From NCBI RefSeq assembly GCF_014699035.1, contig NZ_JACXAA010000003.1, forward strand, positions 124,001-188,000: a DNA stretch of 64,000 nucleotides. The letters are read 5' to 3'. Every line of letters begins with the position of its first letter. The stretch's first letter is position 1. The stretch is from Spirosoma validum. GTDB lineage: Bacteria; Bacteroidota; Bacteroidia; Cytophagales; Spirosomataceae. Shown here in pieces: positions 43,027 to 51,207 of the stretch. A program made the position numbers and the translations under genes. Under the pieces are notes generated by a model. It saw only the letters and a list, made by a program, of their open reading frames with translations. It was not told where the DNA came from and searched no databases.

Positions 43027-43455
43027 CTAATTCGTTCGACGCGTTGGAATCCTGGCCAGCCCAAACCAGTATAAACGTATCTGCTCCGCTAAATCGACCA
43101 GATCCTGATGGTTAATGGGCTTGGTAATGAACGTATTCGCTCCTAATTCATACGATTGGTTTATATCACTTTCATTAGCGGAAGTAGTCAGGATGATCAC
43201 CGGTACGTGTCGATATAGGGTTGAACTTTTAAGGTGCTTAAGCACGTCAAAGCCGTTCATAACAGGCATGTTCAGATCCAGCAAAATCAGATCAGGTAGA
43301 AACTGAGTATTCTCAATTTTTTCCAGTACGTCAGTTCCATCAGTAGCAAATCGAAGATTGAATTGGGAGGAGTTCTTCAGAAAGGCACTTTTAATCAGAA
43401 ACTGATCGTCTTCATCATCATCGACGATCAGCACATTAAAGAAAGTTTTCATCAA
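43027..43455 (-). CDS. Single-domain response regulator
   Basis: 142 residues, receiver domain only. The acidic pocket is VDDDEDD (11-17), phosphoacceptor Asp60 (LILLDLNMPVMNGFDVL), switch Thr in ILTTSANE and conserved Lys in FITKPINH. CheY- or Rcp1-like, common in Bacteroidota as partners of hybrid kinases. It is isolated from any kinase in the window. The terminator at 42893-42916 ends its transcript. Confidence 0.95.
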   Translation of the reverse strand: MMKTFFNVLIVDDDEDDQFLIKSAFLKNSSQFNLRFATDGTDVLEKIENTQFLPDLILLDLNMPVMNGFDVLKHLKSSTLYRHVPVIILTTSANESDINQSYELGANTFITKPINHQDLVDLAEQIRLYWFGLARIPTRRTN

Positions 43456-43602
43456 TTTACGGTAGGCCGAATAGAGTAGATATACCTATAGTTTTGTAAG
43501 GCTAAAATACGAAAAAATGCATTGGACGGATTGCCCTTAATCAGCGTTTAATGTATTCATTGATTGGCCAACGTAAGAAATACGTAACTGCCCAGGCTAG
43601 TC

Positions 43603-43647
43603 AACAAAAAAGCGGGTGGTCCATTTAAGCAACAGGCCACCCGCTTT
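43603..43647 (-). terminator. Rho-independent terminator of ychF
   Basis: 11-bp stem AAAGCGGGTGG with its complement (43609-43619, 43637-43647), 17-base loop, followed on the minus strand by a T-run. It follows the ychF stop by 19 bases. Confidence 0.9.
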
Positions 43648-43665
43648 ACGTCTATGTAAATTTGC

Positions 43666-44766
43666 TTACGCTCCGTGTAAAAACTCCATAATGTCGCCGT
43701 CCTGTACGACGTATTCTTTCCCCTCGACGGCTAGCTTACCCGCTTCACGAACCCCCGCTTCGGTTTTAAACTGCGAAAAATCAGGGAGTTTCATGACTTG
43801 AGCCCGAATAAATTTCCGCTCAAAATCTGAATGAATTACACCCGCGGCCTGGGGAGCCTTCCAGCCCCGATGAATTGTCCAGGCGCGGACTTCCTTAACG
43901 CCAGCCGTGAAATACGTAATAAGCCCAAGCAATCTGTAAGACGCTTTGATGAGTTTGCTCAATCCTGATTCCGTCAGGCCATACTCGCTCAGGAACAGTT
44001 CTCGTTCGTCGGCATCTTCCATCTCGGCAATCTGCGCTTCGATACCGGCGCTGATCACAATCACTTCCGCTCCTTCGTCTTTAACGGCTTCCCGAAGTGC
44101 ATCCGAGTACGCATTCCCGTTGGGCAGCGAAGATTCATCCACATTCGCTACGTAGATGACGGGTTTTACGGTCAACAGCGCAATATCGCCGATAGCCGTT
44201 TCCTGATCCTCGGGCGACACTTGCACGGTACGGGCACTCTTCCCGGCTTCAAGAGCCGATTTATACTGTTTCAGGATAGCTAACTCCGCTTTTGCTTTGG
44301 CATCGCCAACTTGGGCGGCTTTGGCAATGCGCTGAATCTTTTTATCGACAGACTCCAGATCTTTCAGTTGGAGTTCAGCATCGATAATTTCTTTGTCGGA
44401 TACGGGATTGACTTTACCTTCAACGTGAACGATGTTGTCATCTTCAAAGCATCGAATCACGTGAACGATCGCGTCGACCTCGCGAATGTTGGCGAGAAAT
44501 TTATTGCCCAGACCAGCGCCCTGACTGGCGCCTTTCACCAGACCCGCAATGTCGACGAACTCAATGATAGTTGGTACCACTTTTTGTGGTTTCACCAACC
44601 CTTCGAGCGTATCCAGACGTTCGTCGGGCACGGTTACTACCCCAACGTTTGGTTCTATTGTACAGAACGGATAGTTAGCTGCTTCAGCCTTGCCGCTCGA
44701 AATGGCATTAAATAGCGTCGATTTACCCACATTTGGCAAACCCACGATTCCACATTGTAAGCCCAT
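43666..44766 (-). CDS. ychF: Redox-regulated ATPase YchF (Obg family)
   Basis: 366 residues from the ATG at 44766, the usual length; the frame extends 23 codons upstream into an intergenic repeat and is not used. G1 motif GLPNVGKST, G3 DIAGLVKGAS, the ATP-preferring NVDE in YVANVDESS (instead of NKxD), an internal coiled-coil insertion (about 130-200) and a C-terminal TGS domain. Binds and hydrolyses ATP; it associates with ribosomes and the proteasome or stress pathways in other bacteria. Single gene with a terminator. Confidence 0.97.
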   Translation of the reverse strand: MGLQCGIVGLPNVGKSTLFNAISSGKAEAANYPFCTIEPNVGVVTVPDERLDTLEGLVKPQKVVPTIIEFVDIAGLVKGASQGAGLGNKFLANIREVDAIVHVIRCFEDDNIVHVEGKVNPVSDKEIIDAELQLKDLESVDKKIQRIAKAAQVGDAKAKAELAILKQYKSALEAGKSARTVQVSPEDQETAIGDIALLTVKPVIYVANVDESSLPNGNAYSDALREAVKDEGAEVIVISAGIEAQIAEMEDADERELFLSEYGLTESGLSKLIKASYRLLGLITYFTAGVKEVRAWTIHRGWKAPQAAGVIHSDFERKFIRAQVMKLPDFSQFKTEAGVREAGKLAVEGKEYVVQDGDIMEFLHGA

Positions 44767-44777
44767 AAGTATGAATG

Positions 44778-44876
44778 AGTGAATGAGCGAATGACCGGGC
44801 CGCCGGAGCGGTGATTGAGTGAATAGCTGACGCATGTCCGGTAATATTCACTCAATCTGTCATTCGCTCATTCACT
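44778..44876. repeat. Nested inverted repeat, GAGTGAATGAGCGAA type
   Basis: Outer arms of 17 bases (44778-44794 and 44860-44876) and inner 11-base arms ATTGAGTGAAT/ATTCACTCAAT (44814-44824, 44846-44856). Related low-complexity arms built on GAGCGAA/GTGAA recur at 58052-58124. It lies between ychF and the DUF3276 gene. Confidence 0.75.
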
Positions 44877-44918
44877 GCTTGGTTTTTTTACAAAAATACA
44901 ACCGCTACGGCGGACCGC

Positions 44919-44954
44919 AAAAAAAGCCTTCGGCGCTGGCACCGAGGGCTTAGG
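44919..44954 (-). terminator. Terminator of the PUR-family gene
   Basis: Imperfect hairpin AAGCCCTCGGTGCC/GCGCCGAAGGCTT on the minus strand, followed by a run of seven T's. It follows the stop at 45028 by about 70 bases. Confidence 0.7.
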
Positions 44955-45027
44955 CATTTCACAGCTGATAAGTATAAGAAGAGAGTATAGTTAAAGCATA
45001 AATCGTATTGAGAGATAATCAATTCAT

Positions 45028-45354
45028 TCATTCCCACTTGAGTTCACTGGCGAAATCGTCCTGCTCATTACGTTCACGCTGGGCAAATTGAGCAAAATCC
45101 ACGTCGGGCAGGAGTTCGGTTTTAACGTGATCTACGGTTTCCTGTAGGGCTTCAACGAATTTGTCGAAGTCTTCTTTGTAGAGAAACATTTTATGCTTCT
45201 CATAAATAAATCCCTCGCCCTGCGGATGCCGACGACTCTCAGTAATGGTCAAATAATAATCGTTCGTGCGGGTTGATTTGACGTCAAAAAAATAAGTTCG
45301 TTTCCCCGCCCGAACTCGCTTTGAGTAGATTTTCTCCCGATCTCTTTCGTCCAC
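45028..45354 (-). CDS. PUR family nucleic-acid-binding protein (DUF3276)
   Basis: 108 residues. The single PUR-like repeat domain is visible: IYSKRVRAGKRTYFFDVKSTRTNDYYLTITESRR, then FLYKEDFDKFVEALQETVDHVK. In Bacteroidota these small dimeric proteins are conserved and thought to bind single-stranded DNA or RNA; precise role unknown. It is divergent from the RlpA gene. The ATG at 45354 is close to a possible minus-strand promoter. Confidence 0.95.
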   Translation of the reverse strand: MDERDREKIYSKRVRAGKRTYFFDVKSTRTNDYYLTITESRRHPQGEGFIYEKHKMFLYKEDFDKFVEALQETVDHVKTELLPDVDFAQFAQRERNEQDDFASELKWE

Positions 45355-45384
45355 AATCTAATAGGTTTAGTCAGTTCACAACCA

Positions 45385-45416
45385 CTAAAGTACGGGCAAT
45401 CAGGATAGAACAAAAA
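45385..45416 (-). promoter_or_regulatory. Possible promoter of the PUR-family gene
   Basis: On the minus strand TACTTTAG (45385-45392) approximates the -7 TAnnTTTG element, with TTTTTG (45411-45416) 18 bases upstream in the -33 position. The start codon is 31 bases further. One mismatch in the -7 element makes this tentative. Confidence 0.35.
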
Positions 45417-45503
45417 GAAAGCAGGTAAATATATTTTGTGGAGAAAGAACCCCGAAAACTACTACGTGTGTGGAGACCGTTCCACAGTTTTTTGTGTAAT
45501 AGC

Positions 45504-45534
45504 TTGGTTGTTAAGCTGATATAAACTATCTTTG
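45504..45534 (+). promoter_or_regulatory. Bacteroidota-type promoter of the rlpA gene
   Basis: TTG at 45504-45506, 20-base spacer, then TATCTTTG at 45527-45534: an exact TAnnTTTG -7 element. The start codon at 45627 gives a leader of about 85 bases. Confidence 0.6.
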
Positions 45535-45626
45535 TTTTATAGGAATTGCACTTTTTGGGGACGGAGGTATGGGTAGAGTTTAACAACATACATTCCGTCT
45601 ATTTTTTTCACCTAACCGATAACTGT

Positions 45627-46061
45627 ATGAGTTTAATCATGTCCCTTATGTTGTTTTTTAGCAACATAAAATCGGCGGAGGTCCTTCCGGGCCTCATACA
45701 GAAAGGCAAAGCGTCTTTTTACTCCAAGAAGTTCAATGGTCGTAAGACTTATTACGGTGAGCGCGTTAGCGCAGGATCCCTGGAAGGTGCTCACCTAACC
45801 CTGCCGTTGAATACGTTGGTTGAGGTTACAAATCTAGATAACCAGCGATCCGTAATTGTACGAATCAATGATAGGGGTCCTTTTTCCAAAGGTCGTGTCA
45901 TTGACCTAACCCATGCGGCTGCCCATGCCCTTGGCATGGTTTCGAAAGGAATCGCCAACGTATCGCTGCGGGTTGTCGGAAAAGGCCGTGCTATAGCTTC
46001 AGCCCCTTCAGTGTTTAGCACACCCATCGCTTACCAGCCCCTGTTAGAGCCAGTTTTGTAA
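45627..46061 (+). CDS. RlpA-like septal ring lytic transglycosylase-type protein
   Basis: 144 residues from the ATG at 45627 (MSLIMSLMLFF), which begins an apparent signal sequence; earlier codons overlap the promoter. One double-psi beta-barrel domain: GKASFYSKKFNGRKTYYGERVSAG, TLPLNTLVEVTNLDNQRSVIVRINDRGPF, RVIDLTHAAAHALGM. RlpA-type enzymes cleave denuded peptidoglycan near septa; the catalytic Asp in INDRGPF and the surrounding residues are conserved. No C-terminal SPOR domain. Exported. A terminator follows. Confidence 0.92.
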   Translation: MSLIMSLMLFFSNIKSAEVLPGLIQKGKASFYSKKFNGRKTYYGERVSAGSLEGAHLTLPLNTLVEVTNLDNQRSVIVRINDRGPFSKGRVIDLTHAAAHALGMVSKGIANVSLRVVGKGRAIASAPSVFSTPIAYQPLLEPVL

Positions 46062-46087
46062 GCTAGTCACGACCGACTACATGGCCC

Positions 46088-46147
46088 GAGCCGTTCGATA
46101 TCTCCCTGTGCAATTCCTGCGGGCGATGTCGAACGGTTCTTTTTTTA
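46088..46147 (+). terminator. Rho-independent terminator of rlpA
   Basis: 15-bp stem (46088-46102 with 46125-46139, two G:U pairs) and a T-run of eight. It follows the stop by 26 bases. Confidence 0.88.
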
Positions 46148-46241
46148 CGTTGTAGGTAGAGAAAGAAAGCGTAACGATGATCGAAAAAAGACCTATCTTT
46201 CCTCTAGCGTCTTACGTCTTTCTTCTGTCAACGGAAATAGT

Positions 46242-47153
46242 ATGAAACAACCGCTTAATCTGGGTCAGGTACGTTCGTTCGGTAATGTCGAATTTCTGGC
46301 CCGCCAACTGGTCGAAGGCTTTATTACCGGCCTCCATAAATCACCTTTTCATGGTTTCTCTGTGGAGTTTGCGGAACACCGGCTCTACAACACCGGCGAA
46401 ACGACCCGGCATATCGACTGGAAAGTATTTGGTAAGACCGAAAAACTGTTTGTCAAACGCTACGAAGAGGAAACGAACCTACGCTGTCATTTGCTGATCG
46501 ATACGTCGTCGTCTATGTATTATCCCGAATCGAATTACGGGAAAATGACATTCAGCGTGATGGCCGCTGCCTGTTTAGCGTATATGCTTCAGCGTCAGAA
46601 AGATGCCGTCAGTCTAACAACTTTTGCTGATGCTATTGACCTACAGACGCCCACGAAGTCGACACCGTCGCATGTGCATAAACTGTTTACGCAACTGGAT
46701 CAATTAATGCAGCAACCCAATCCGTTACGTAAAACCTCAGCTGCTGACGTGATTCATCAGGTCGCCGAGAAAATTAACAAGCGGTCATTGGTCGTAATTT
46801 TCAGTGATATGTTCGATAATAGCGAAAAGTCGGATGCGCTTTTTTCGGCATTGCAGCATTTACGGCACAATCTGCATGAAGTGCTGCTATTCCACGTAAC
46901 GGACAAGAAAACCGAAGAGAATTTTGCCTTCGATGAACGCCCGTATGAATTTATTGACCTCGAAACGGGCGATAAAGTAAGACTGCAACCCGGACAGGTA
47001 CGCGATACGTATCAGCAGGCGGTGCGGTCGTATTTTCAGGAGTTGAAAATGCGGTGCGGTCAGTACAAAATCGACTTCATTGAAGCTGACATCGCTCAGG
47101 GATTCGACCAGATCCTAACGTCCTATCTGGTGAAACGGACGAAAATGAAATAA
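46242..47153 (+). CDS. DUF58 domain-containing protein
   Basis: 303 residues of the DUF58/von Willebrand-like type: FHGFSVEFAEHRLYNTGETTRHIDWKVFGKTEKLFVKRYEEETNLRCHLLIDTSSSMYYP, followed by VVIFSDMFDNSEK and VLLFHVTDKKTEENFAFDERPYEFIDLETG. The DTSSSM sequence is MIDAS-like. In Bacteroidota these proteins belong to MoxR/BatA operons controlling aerotolerance and metal loading; here no MoxR gene adjoins. Cytoplasmic. A long hairpin overlaps its stop codon. Confidence 0.92.
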   Translation: MKQPLNLGQVRSFGNVEFLARQLVEGFITGLHKSPFHGFSVEFAEHRLYNTGETTRHIDWKVFGKTEKLFVKRYEEETNLRCHLLIDTSSSMYYPESNYGKMTFSVMAAACLAYMLQRQKDAVSLTTFADAIDLQTPTKSTPSHVHKLFTQLDQLMQQPNPLRKTSAADVIHQVAEKINKRSLVVIFSDMFDNSEKSDALFSALQHLRHNLHEVLLFHVTDKKTEENFAFDERPYEFIDLETGDKVRLQPGQVRDTYQQAVRSYFQELKMRCGQYKIDFIEADIAQGFDQILTSYLVKRTKMK

Positions 47154-47252
47154 GTAAGGTAGCGTGGGCTTTAGCCCGCGTAGCCGTAGGCTAAAAACAC
47201 AGCTATAAATTAGCCTACGGCTACGCGGGCTAAAGCCCACGCTACCTTACTT
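47152..47252. repeat. 43-bp perfect hairpin overlapping two stop codons
   Basis: Perfect 43-base arms (47152-47194 and 47210-47252) around a 15-base loop. The left arm covers the DUF58 stop codon; the right arm covers the stop and the last codon of the minus-strand thioredoxin-like gene. A strong cruciform or bidirectional terminator, with arms containing GTAGCGTGGGCTTTAGCCCG. Self-complementary subrepeats GGGCTTTAGCCC point to a dispersed repeat. Confidence 0.9.
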
Positions 47253-48698
47253 CTTCACACTTGCTTTGGCGTTGGCAGGTGCTTTGGAAACAGGATGTTG
47301 CTTTTTGTAAAACAGCATAAAGTCTTCAATCTGCTCCACAGGAAGTTTTCGGCCAATGATTCGTTTGTCCTTATCAAGCATGTAAACCGTTGGCGTCGTC
47401 CAGACATCGTACTGCTTGGCGTAATTCGTACGATTGGCCATATCCATACCGTTAATGGCGTTACCGAGTTTAAACTCTTTGATGAATTTCTTCCATTCCT
47501 TTACGTCCTGATCAATGGCAATGGCCATCACCTCAACGCCTTTGCCTTTATAGTCATCGACAAATTTTTGCAGTTTAGGAGCGCTTTCCCGACAATGTCC
47601 GCAGGTTGGTGAATAAAAAAACACGATCGTATAGTCGGCTTTAATAGTCTGCATAATAATTGGTTTGCGGAGCGTATCCGTGATCACAGGAGCAACCAGT
47701 ATCTTGCCAACGAGATTCGGTTTCATGCTGGCCACCCGTTCGCCTACATTTTTCAGCGTCGATGAATCCGAGACGGTCATAATGCCTGTAGCGTAATACT
47801 TCTCGAACATGTGCACAAATACGCCATCGGTACCCATCACTTTCGGCTGTTCGTATGGGCTGGTGATGTAATAGATCGTGTAATATCTAATCTCTTTATT
47901 TTTTCCGGCGATGGCCTTACTCACTACGTAGTCGGCCTCTTTAATGAGCGAGTCCGACACCTGAACGGTTAGTTCCTTGATGTACCGATCAATTTTTCGT
48001 TGCAGGAAAGGCGTCCGTACGAGTCGCTCGTCGGCGAAGTCAAAACCATCCCAGAAGTGACTCTTAAAATAATTGAAAACCCACACGGAGTCGGGACGGC
48101 CATTCGCGAGTTTAGGAGCCGGTGGAACTTCAGGTTCCGCGCTGGCTTTGAGCAAGGTAACCGTGAACGTTTTCGCATTATCAGTCAGAAATTGCCGACG
48201 AAAGTCGTTGGCCTGTTTCTGCAAAGCACTCATTTGTTTATCGACGGTGGCATCAGTGCGTCCTTTCAGCGCCTGTGCTTCCGTGAATAATTTGCTAAGT
48301 TGCTGCTGGTAGGAGTAGAACAGTTCATTCTCTTTTGAGCCAGTCACTTTCATGGACTGTACCGTATTGACTGTGTCGGTATCGAATGAAAATTCCTGGT
48401 CGTCGGTAATGAGAAGCTCAATGTACCGATTTTTGGGCGCTACAGCGAGGTATAAGCCTTGTGGCAGGCTTTTCTTCCCTTCAAAAATCAAGTTGCCAGC
48501 ACCATCGACACGCGCTGTGTCCTTAGGAATATACTGAGTTGCGCCCAGGTAATGAGCTAGTATGCAGGTCGTATCTTTCAAGCCTTTAATATGGCCCGTG
48601 ATCCTGAAACCGTCCGATGCGGTGTTGTTGGCTGATTGCGCCCAGGTGGCAGATAAGAAAAGCAAACCGAGGAGCGCCGTCAGAACGAGGTTTTTCAT
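47247..48698 (-). CDS. Exported thioredoxin-like protein (DUF4369/DUF5106 type)
   Basis: 483 residues. Signal peptide MKNLVLTALLGLLFLSATWAQS, then an N-terminal DUF4369-like beta domain (FRITGHIKGLKDTTCILAHYLG to FDTDTVNTVQSMKVTGSKEN), a long helical middle (DUF5106-like), and a C-terminal TlpA/AhpC-TSA thioredoxin domain with the redox motif SPTCGHCRESAPKL near residue 365. Periplasmic thiol-disulphide protein, likely involved in redox or cytochrome maturation in the family; partner unknown. Its stop codon is inside the 43-bp hairpin. Confidence 0.9.
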   Translation of the reverse strand: MKNLVLTALLGLLFLSATWAQSANNTASDGFRITGHIKGLKDTTCILAHYLGATQYIPKDTARVDGAGNLIFEGKKSLPQGLYLAVAPKNRYIELLITDDQEFSFDTDTVNTVQSMKVTGSKENELFYSYQQQLSKLFTEAQALKGRTDATVDKQMSALQKQANDFRRQFLTDNAKTFTVTLLKASAEPEVPPAPKLANGRPDSVWVFNYFKSHFWDGFDFADERLVRTPFLQRKIDRYIKELTVQVSDSLIKEADYVVSKAIAGKNKEIRYYTIYYITSPYEQPKVMGTDGVFVHMFEKYYATGIMTVSDSSTLKNVGERVASMKPNLVGKILVAPVITDTLRKPIIMQTIKADYTIVFFYSPTCGHCRESAPKLQKFVDDYKGKGVEVMAIAIDQDVKEWKKFIKEFKLGNAINGMDMANRTNYAKQYDVWTTPTVYMLDKDKRIIGRKLPVEQIEDFMLFYKKQHPVSKAPANAKASVKK

Positions 48699-48883
48699 AA
48701 AAAGTGGTACGTATCTTCGCAGATTCAGAGTAGTACAAATTTACGTAAGAAGTTCAATTTTCGGTTCCAGGTTCCAACCAGGCCCTGGTAGCAGTTCACT
48801 ACGTTGCCAGCAGAGGAGAACAGGAACCGTAAAGGGATAGAACGCCTTAGTTTACAGAACGTTTTTCTCGGCTTTTATAGTCT

Positions 48884-49681
48884 ATGTTTTATTTCTTTTC
48901 CAAAACGATTACGTATCTGTTGACGCCCGCTGGCTGGCTGATTACGGCTTTACTGATCGCTTTTTTTACAAAAAATGCCCGACGGCGTCGCCAATTAATT
49001 GGTTTAGCGCTTAGTATCTTCTGGTTATTTGGTAATTCGTTTCTGGTCAATGAGTTGGCTTTATGGTGGGAATATCCCATTCAACCAACACCTGCTGATT
49101 CATCGGTGCGGGTAGCGGTTTTATTGACTGGTGGCTTAGTAAACGGTATAAAAGAGATTCCCGGCGATAAACAACAGCGTGCTGATTGTTTTTTGCTGGG
49201 GCGCGAAGCTGACCGCGCTGGGCAAGCTTTGTATCTTTACAAGACTGGAGCGGTTCAGAAAATTCTGATCAGCGGTGGCTCTGGTAATTTGCCGTTTCAG
49301 ACCAAAAGTCTGAATGATGAGGGGCAGATGACCGCTCAGTTTCTGCGAGTGGCTGGTGTTCGGCCTGATGATATTGTGTTGGAAAATAAGTCACGCAATA
49401 CGCACGAAAATGCCCTGTTTTCAGCGCAGATGCTCCAGAAAACCTTCCAAACGAACCGGTGTGTATTGGTAACATCGGCTTTGCATATGAACCGGGCCGT
49501 AGGCTGTTTCAAGAAAGAAGGTATTGCGGTAATTCCGTTTCCAAGCACGTTTCTGAGCGGACGGCGGTCATTTGCCCCAGGCGAATGGCTATTGCCCAAC
49601 GAAACCGCTTTCTTCAATGCGTATTACCTTACTCGCGAATTAGTCGGCTACGTCACGTATAAGGTGATGGGATATATGTAG
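48884..49681 (+). CDS. YdcF/ElyC-like DUF218 protein
   Basis: 265 residues. Two N-terminal transmembrane helices (about 6-28 and 40-57) followed by a periplasmic DUF218 domain: VAVLLTGGLVNG, GREADRAGQALYLYKTGAVQKILISGGSGNLPFQTKSLNDEGQMTAQFLRVAGV, VLENKSRNTHENALFSAQML and CVLVTSALHMNRAVGCFKKEGIAVIPFPS. ElyC/SanA-like proteins affect cell-envelope polysaccharide in other bacteria. The stop codon is followed immediately by the terminator hairpin that the insertion sequence has split. Confidence 0.94.
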   Translation: MFYFFSKTITYLLTPAGWLITALLIAFFTKNARRRRQLIGLALSIFWLFGNSFLVNELALWWEYPIQPTPADSSVRVAVLLTGGLVNGIKEIPGDKQQRADCFLLGREADRAGQALYLYKTGAVQKILISGGSGNLPFQTKSLNDEGQMTAQFLRVAGVRPDDIVLENKSRNTHENALFSAQMLQKTFQTNRCVLVTSALHMNRAVGCFKKEGIAVIPFPSTFLSGRRSFAPGEWLLPNETAFFNAYYLTRELVGYVTYKVMGYM

Positions 49682-49710
49682 ACCTATAAGGTTTCAAAAA
49701 CCCTATAGGT
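49680..49710. terminator. Left part of the ydcF/pfkA terminator, split by an IS
   Basis: AGACCTATAAGGTTT (49680-49694), loop, then AAACCCTATAGGT (49698-49710) before the insertion sequence. The outermost two bases (CT) of the right arm are displaced to 51250-51251. Removing the element restores a 15-bp stem with one mismatch between convergent genes. Confidence 0.75.
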
Positions 49711-49735
49711 AGGGTGTCCAAAATAGAATAAAAAA

Positions 49736-50899
49736 TTAGGCTGACTGGAGTTTTTTGGTTCGTTTAATCACCAGATTTTCAGTGAGGTTATTTCGCTCCC
49801 ATTGTTGAATATCTTTCAGGAAAACGTTCTCTAGGCTTTTTTTGAAATTAAATGGAGCCGCAGTCGCTGAACCCAGGTAGGTATACAATGGCATGACCTG
49901 TACGAAGCCGGTTACCCCATAAAGTGGATTGGGCGATTTTTTTGCTTTATACATCCCGATAAGCGATTCGATCACATCAGAAGAGGCATGCCAACTAGGG
50001 CCCTCTGCTCTTGATTTACCACTCTCTTCACTTAGATAACGGTCAATCGCATGGATTAACTGGCGGGTTCTCTCATTGTTACAGTTTAGATGCCTGCCGA
50101 TGATCGAGCGGCAAGTTTGGGCGGTCTTTCGACAAATCCCTTTTTGTTTGAGTTCGCGCTGCAACTGGTTGATACAGTCAATCACCTCGGTCAACTCCTC
50201 GATAAAAGAACCATAACGGGGAATGAAGCTAAAGATCTGCTGCTCGTGGCTGGTTAAGGTATGGAAATGCTGGAGCATCCGGACAGACCAGGCACAAATG
50301 GGCGACAGATTGAGGAAGCGGGCCAGGGTTCGTTGCTTGGGCGGCAGCAGATAAGCGATAGGCTTCATTATTTCACGAAACCGCACCTGCGAAACTTCCT
50401 TCATATAGGCAATGAATTCTGGATCGTTTTTGTAGACGCGCTCCAGTAACATCCCCAGAGTATGGCCCACATCCCGGATATGGACACAGCCCGAGTCTCG
50501 GATAGCCTTGCTCAGGCTGGATCCATTGTCACTGATAATGTAGCGGGGAGAAACTCCCAGTTTTTGGATGCTCTTGGCCAAGTCTTGCGCTATCTTTTGG
50601 CTGTTCCAGCTAGGTTGTACGCTGATGTTGAGCACGCATACATCTTGATGAGTAGTGGCAAGGGGCTCGGTCTTCTCAGCCTTTATGCCAAGGGTGAGCA
50701 ACATTTTCTCGCTGCCTATCATCATGCTTTCATCCACAATCATGGCATAATCGCCCTCGTTTTCACCAATCGACCCAGGGGGCTCTTTGTAAATAAAATA
50801 GCCACTCTTTTTCACCCAGTTCTCAATCGAATTGCGGTTGGGTACACTGGCAAACTCCCACCCCAAGGTTTCTTTGAGAATGGAAAGCGTTTTGACCAC
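49736..50899 (-). CDS. Transposase, second frame (catalytic part)
   Basis: 387 residues if read from the GTG at 50899, but the frame is open upstream to the slippery site at 51007, so the natural product is a fusion with the first frame by -1 frameshifting (about 470 residues). Candidate DDE residues: Asp56 (AMIVDESMMIG), Asp124 (YIISDNGSSLS) and Glu311 (DVIESLIGMYK, resembling the IESLxG..K segment of other transposases). A helical insertion lies between the second Asp and the Glu. Mobile; no obvious disruption, so it may be active. Confidence 0.88.
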   Translation of the reverse strand: MVKTLSILKETLGWEFASVPNRNSIENWVKKSGYFIYKEPPGSIGENEGDYAMIVDESMMIGSEKMLLTLGIKAEKTEPLATTHQDVCVLNISVQPSWNSQKIAQDLAKSIQKLGVSPRYIISDNGSSLSKAIRDSGCVHIRDVGHTLGMLLERVYKNDPEFIAYMKEVSQVRFREIMKPIAYLLPPKQRTLARFLNLSPICAWSVRMLQHFHTLTSHEQQIFSFIPRYGSFIEELTEVIDCINQLQRELKQKGICRKTAQTCRSIIGRHLNCNNERTRQLIHAIDRYLSEESGKSRAEGPSWHASSDVIESLIGMYKAKKSPNPLYGVTGFVQVMPLYTYLGSATAAPFNFKKSLENVFLKDIQQWERNNLTENLVIKRTKKLQSA

Positions 50900-51003
50900 T
50901 CCCCTGAACCCACAGCCGAGCTTTGTGTAAAGCTGTACGCTCAGCGAGACGACTAATTCAGGATATTTATGCCGCTTTATGGGCTGTAAAACCAGGCCTT
51001 TGT

Positions 51004-51153
51004 TTACTTTTTTTTTAACTCCAGGGCCAACACCTTATTCTTCTGCTGGCTGTCTTGTAGGTTCTGCTCCAGCTTGCTAATGGCCTTATCTTTCTGCTTG
51101 ACAAGTAGTTTCAAGCGTGTATTTTCTGCCGCCAAATCTATATCCTTTGCCAA
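51004..51153 (-). CDS. Transposase, first frame (short coiled-coil part)
   Basis: 49 residues from the TTG at 51153; the helical region AAENTRLKLLVKQKDKAISK, then QNLQDSQQKNK, is a leucine-zipper-like coiled coil. Ends in a TAA directly after the A9 run. The start codon is inside the stem of the 51150-51207 hairpin, which should limit translation. A start at an upstream ATT or ATA is also possible. Confidence 0.65.
   Translation of the reverse strand: MAKDIDLAAENTRLKLLVKQKDKAISKLEQNLQDSQQKNKVLALELKKK
51007..51013 (-). promoter_or_regulatory. Programmed -1 frameshift site A_AAA_AAG
   Basis: On the minus strand the 0 frame reads TTA AAA AAA AAG TAA; a -1 slip gives GTA AAC and continues in the long transposase frame. 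A run of nine A's contains the canonical slippery heptamer, as in many IS3-type elements. Confidence 0.8.
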
Positions 51154-51207
51154 AATAGTAGCTTTGTTTATTGTGGGTGATAATAATAAACAAAGCTACT
51201 ATTTTGG
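51150..51207. repeat. 23-bp hairpin at the transposase start
   Basis: Arms 51150-51172 and 51185-51207 are perfect complements with a 12-base loop. It lies just inside the right end and overlaps the transposase start, so an RNA read through from outside would fold and hide the start codon. Confidence 0.85.

Noticed and set aside
44767..44835. N-terminal extension of YchF (23 codons)
   Set aside because: It is encoded by an intergenic inverted repeat, and YchF normally begins at the MGLQCGIVG position.
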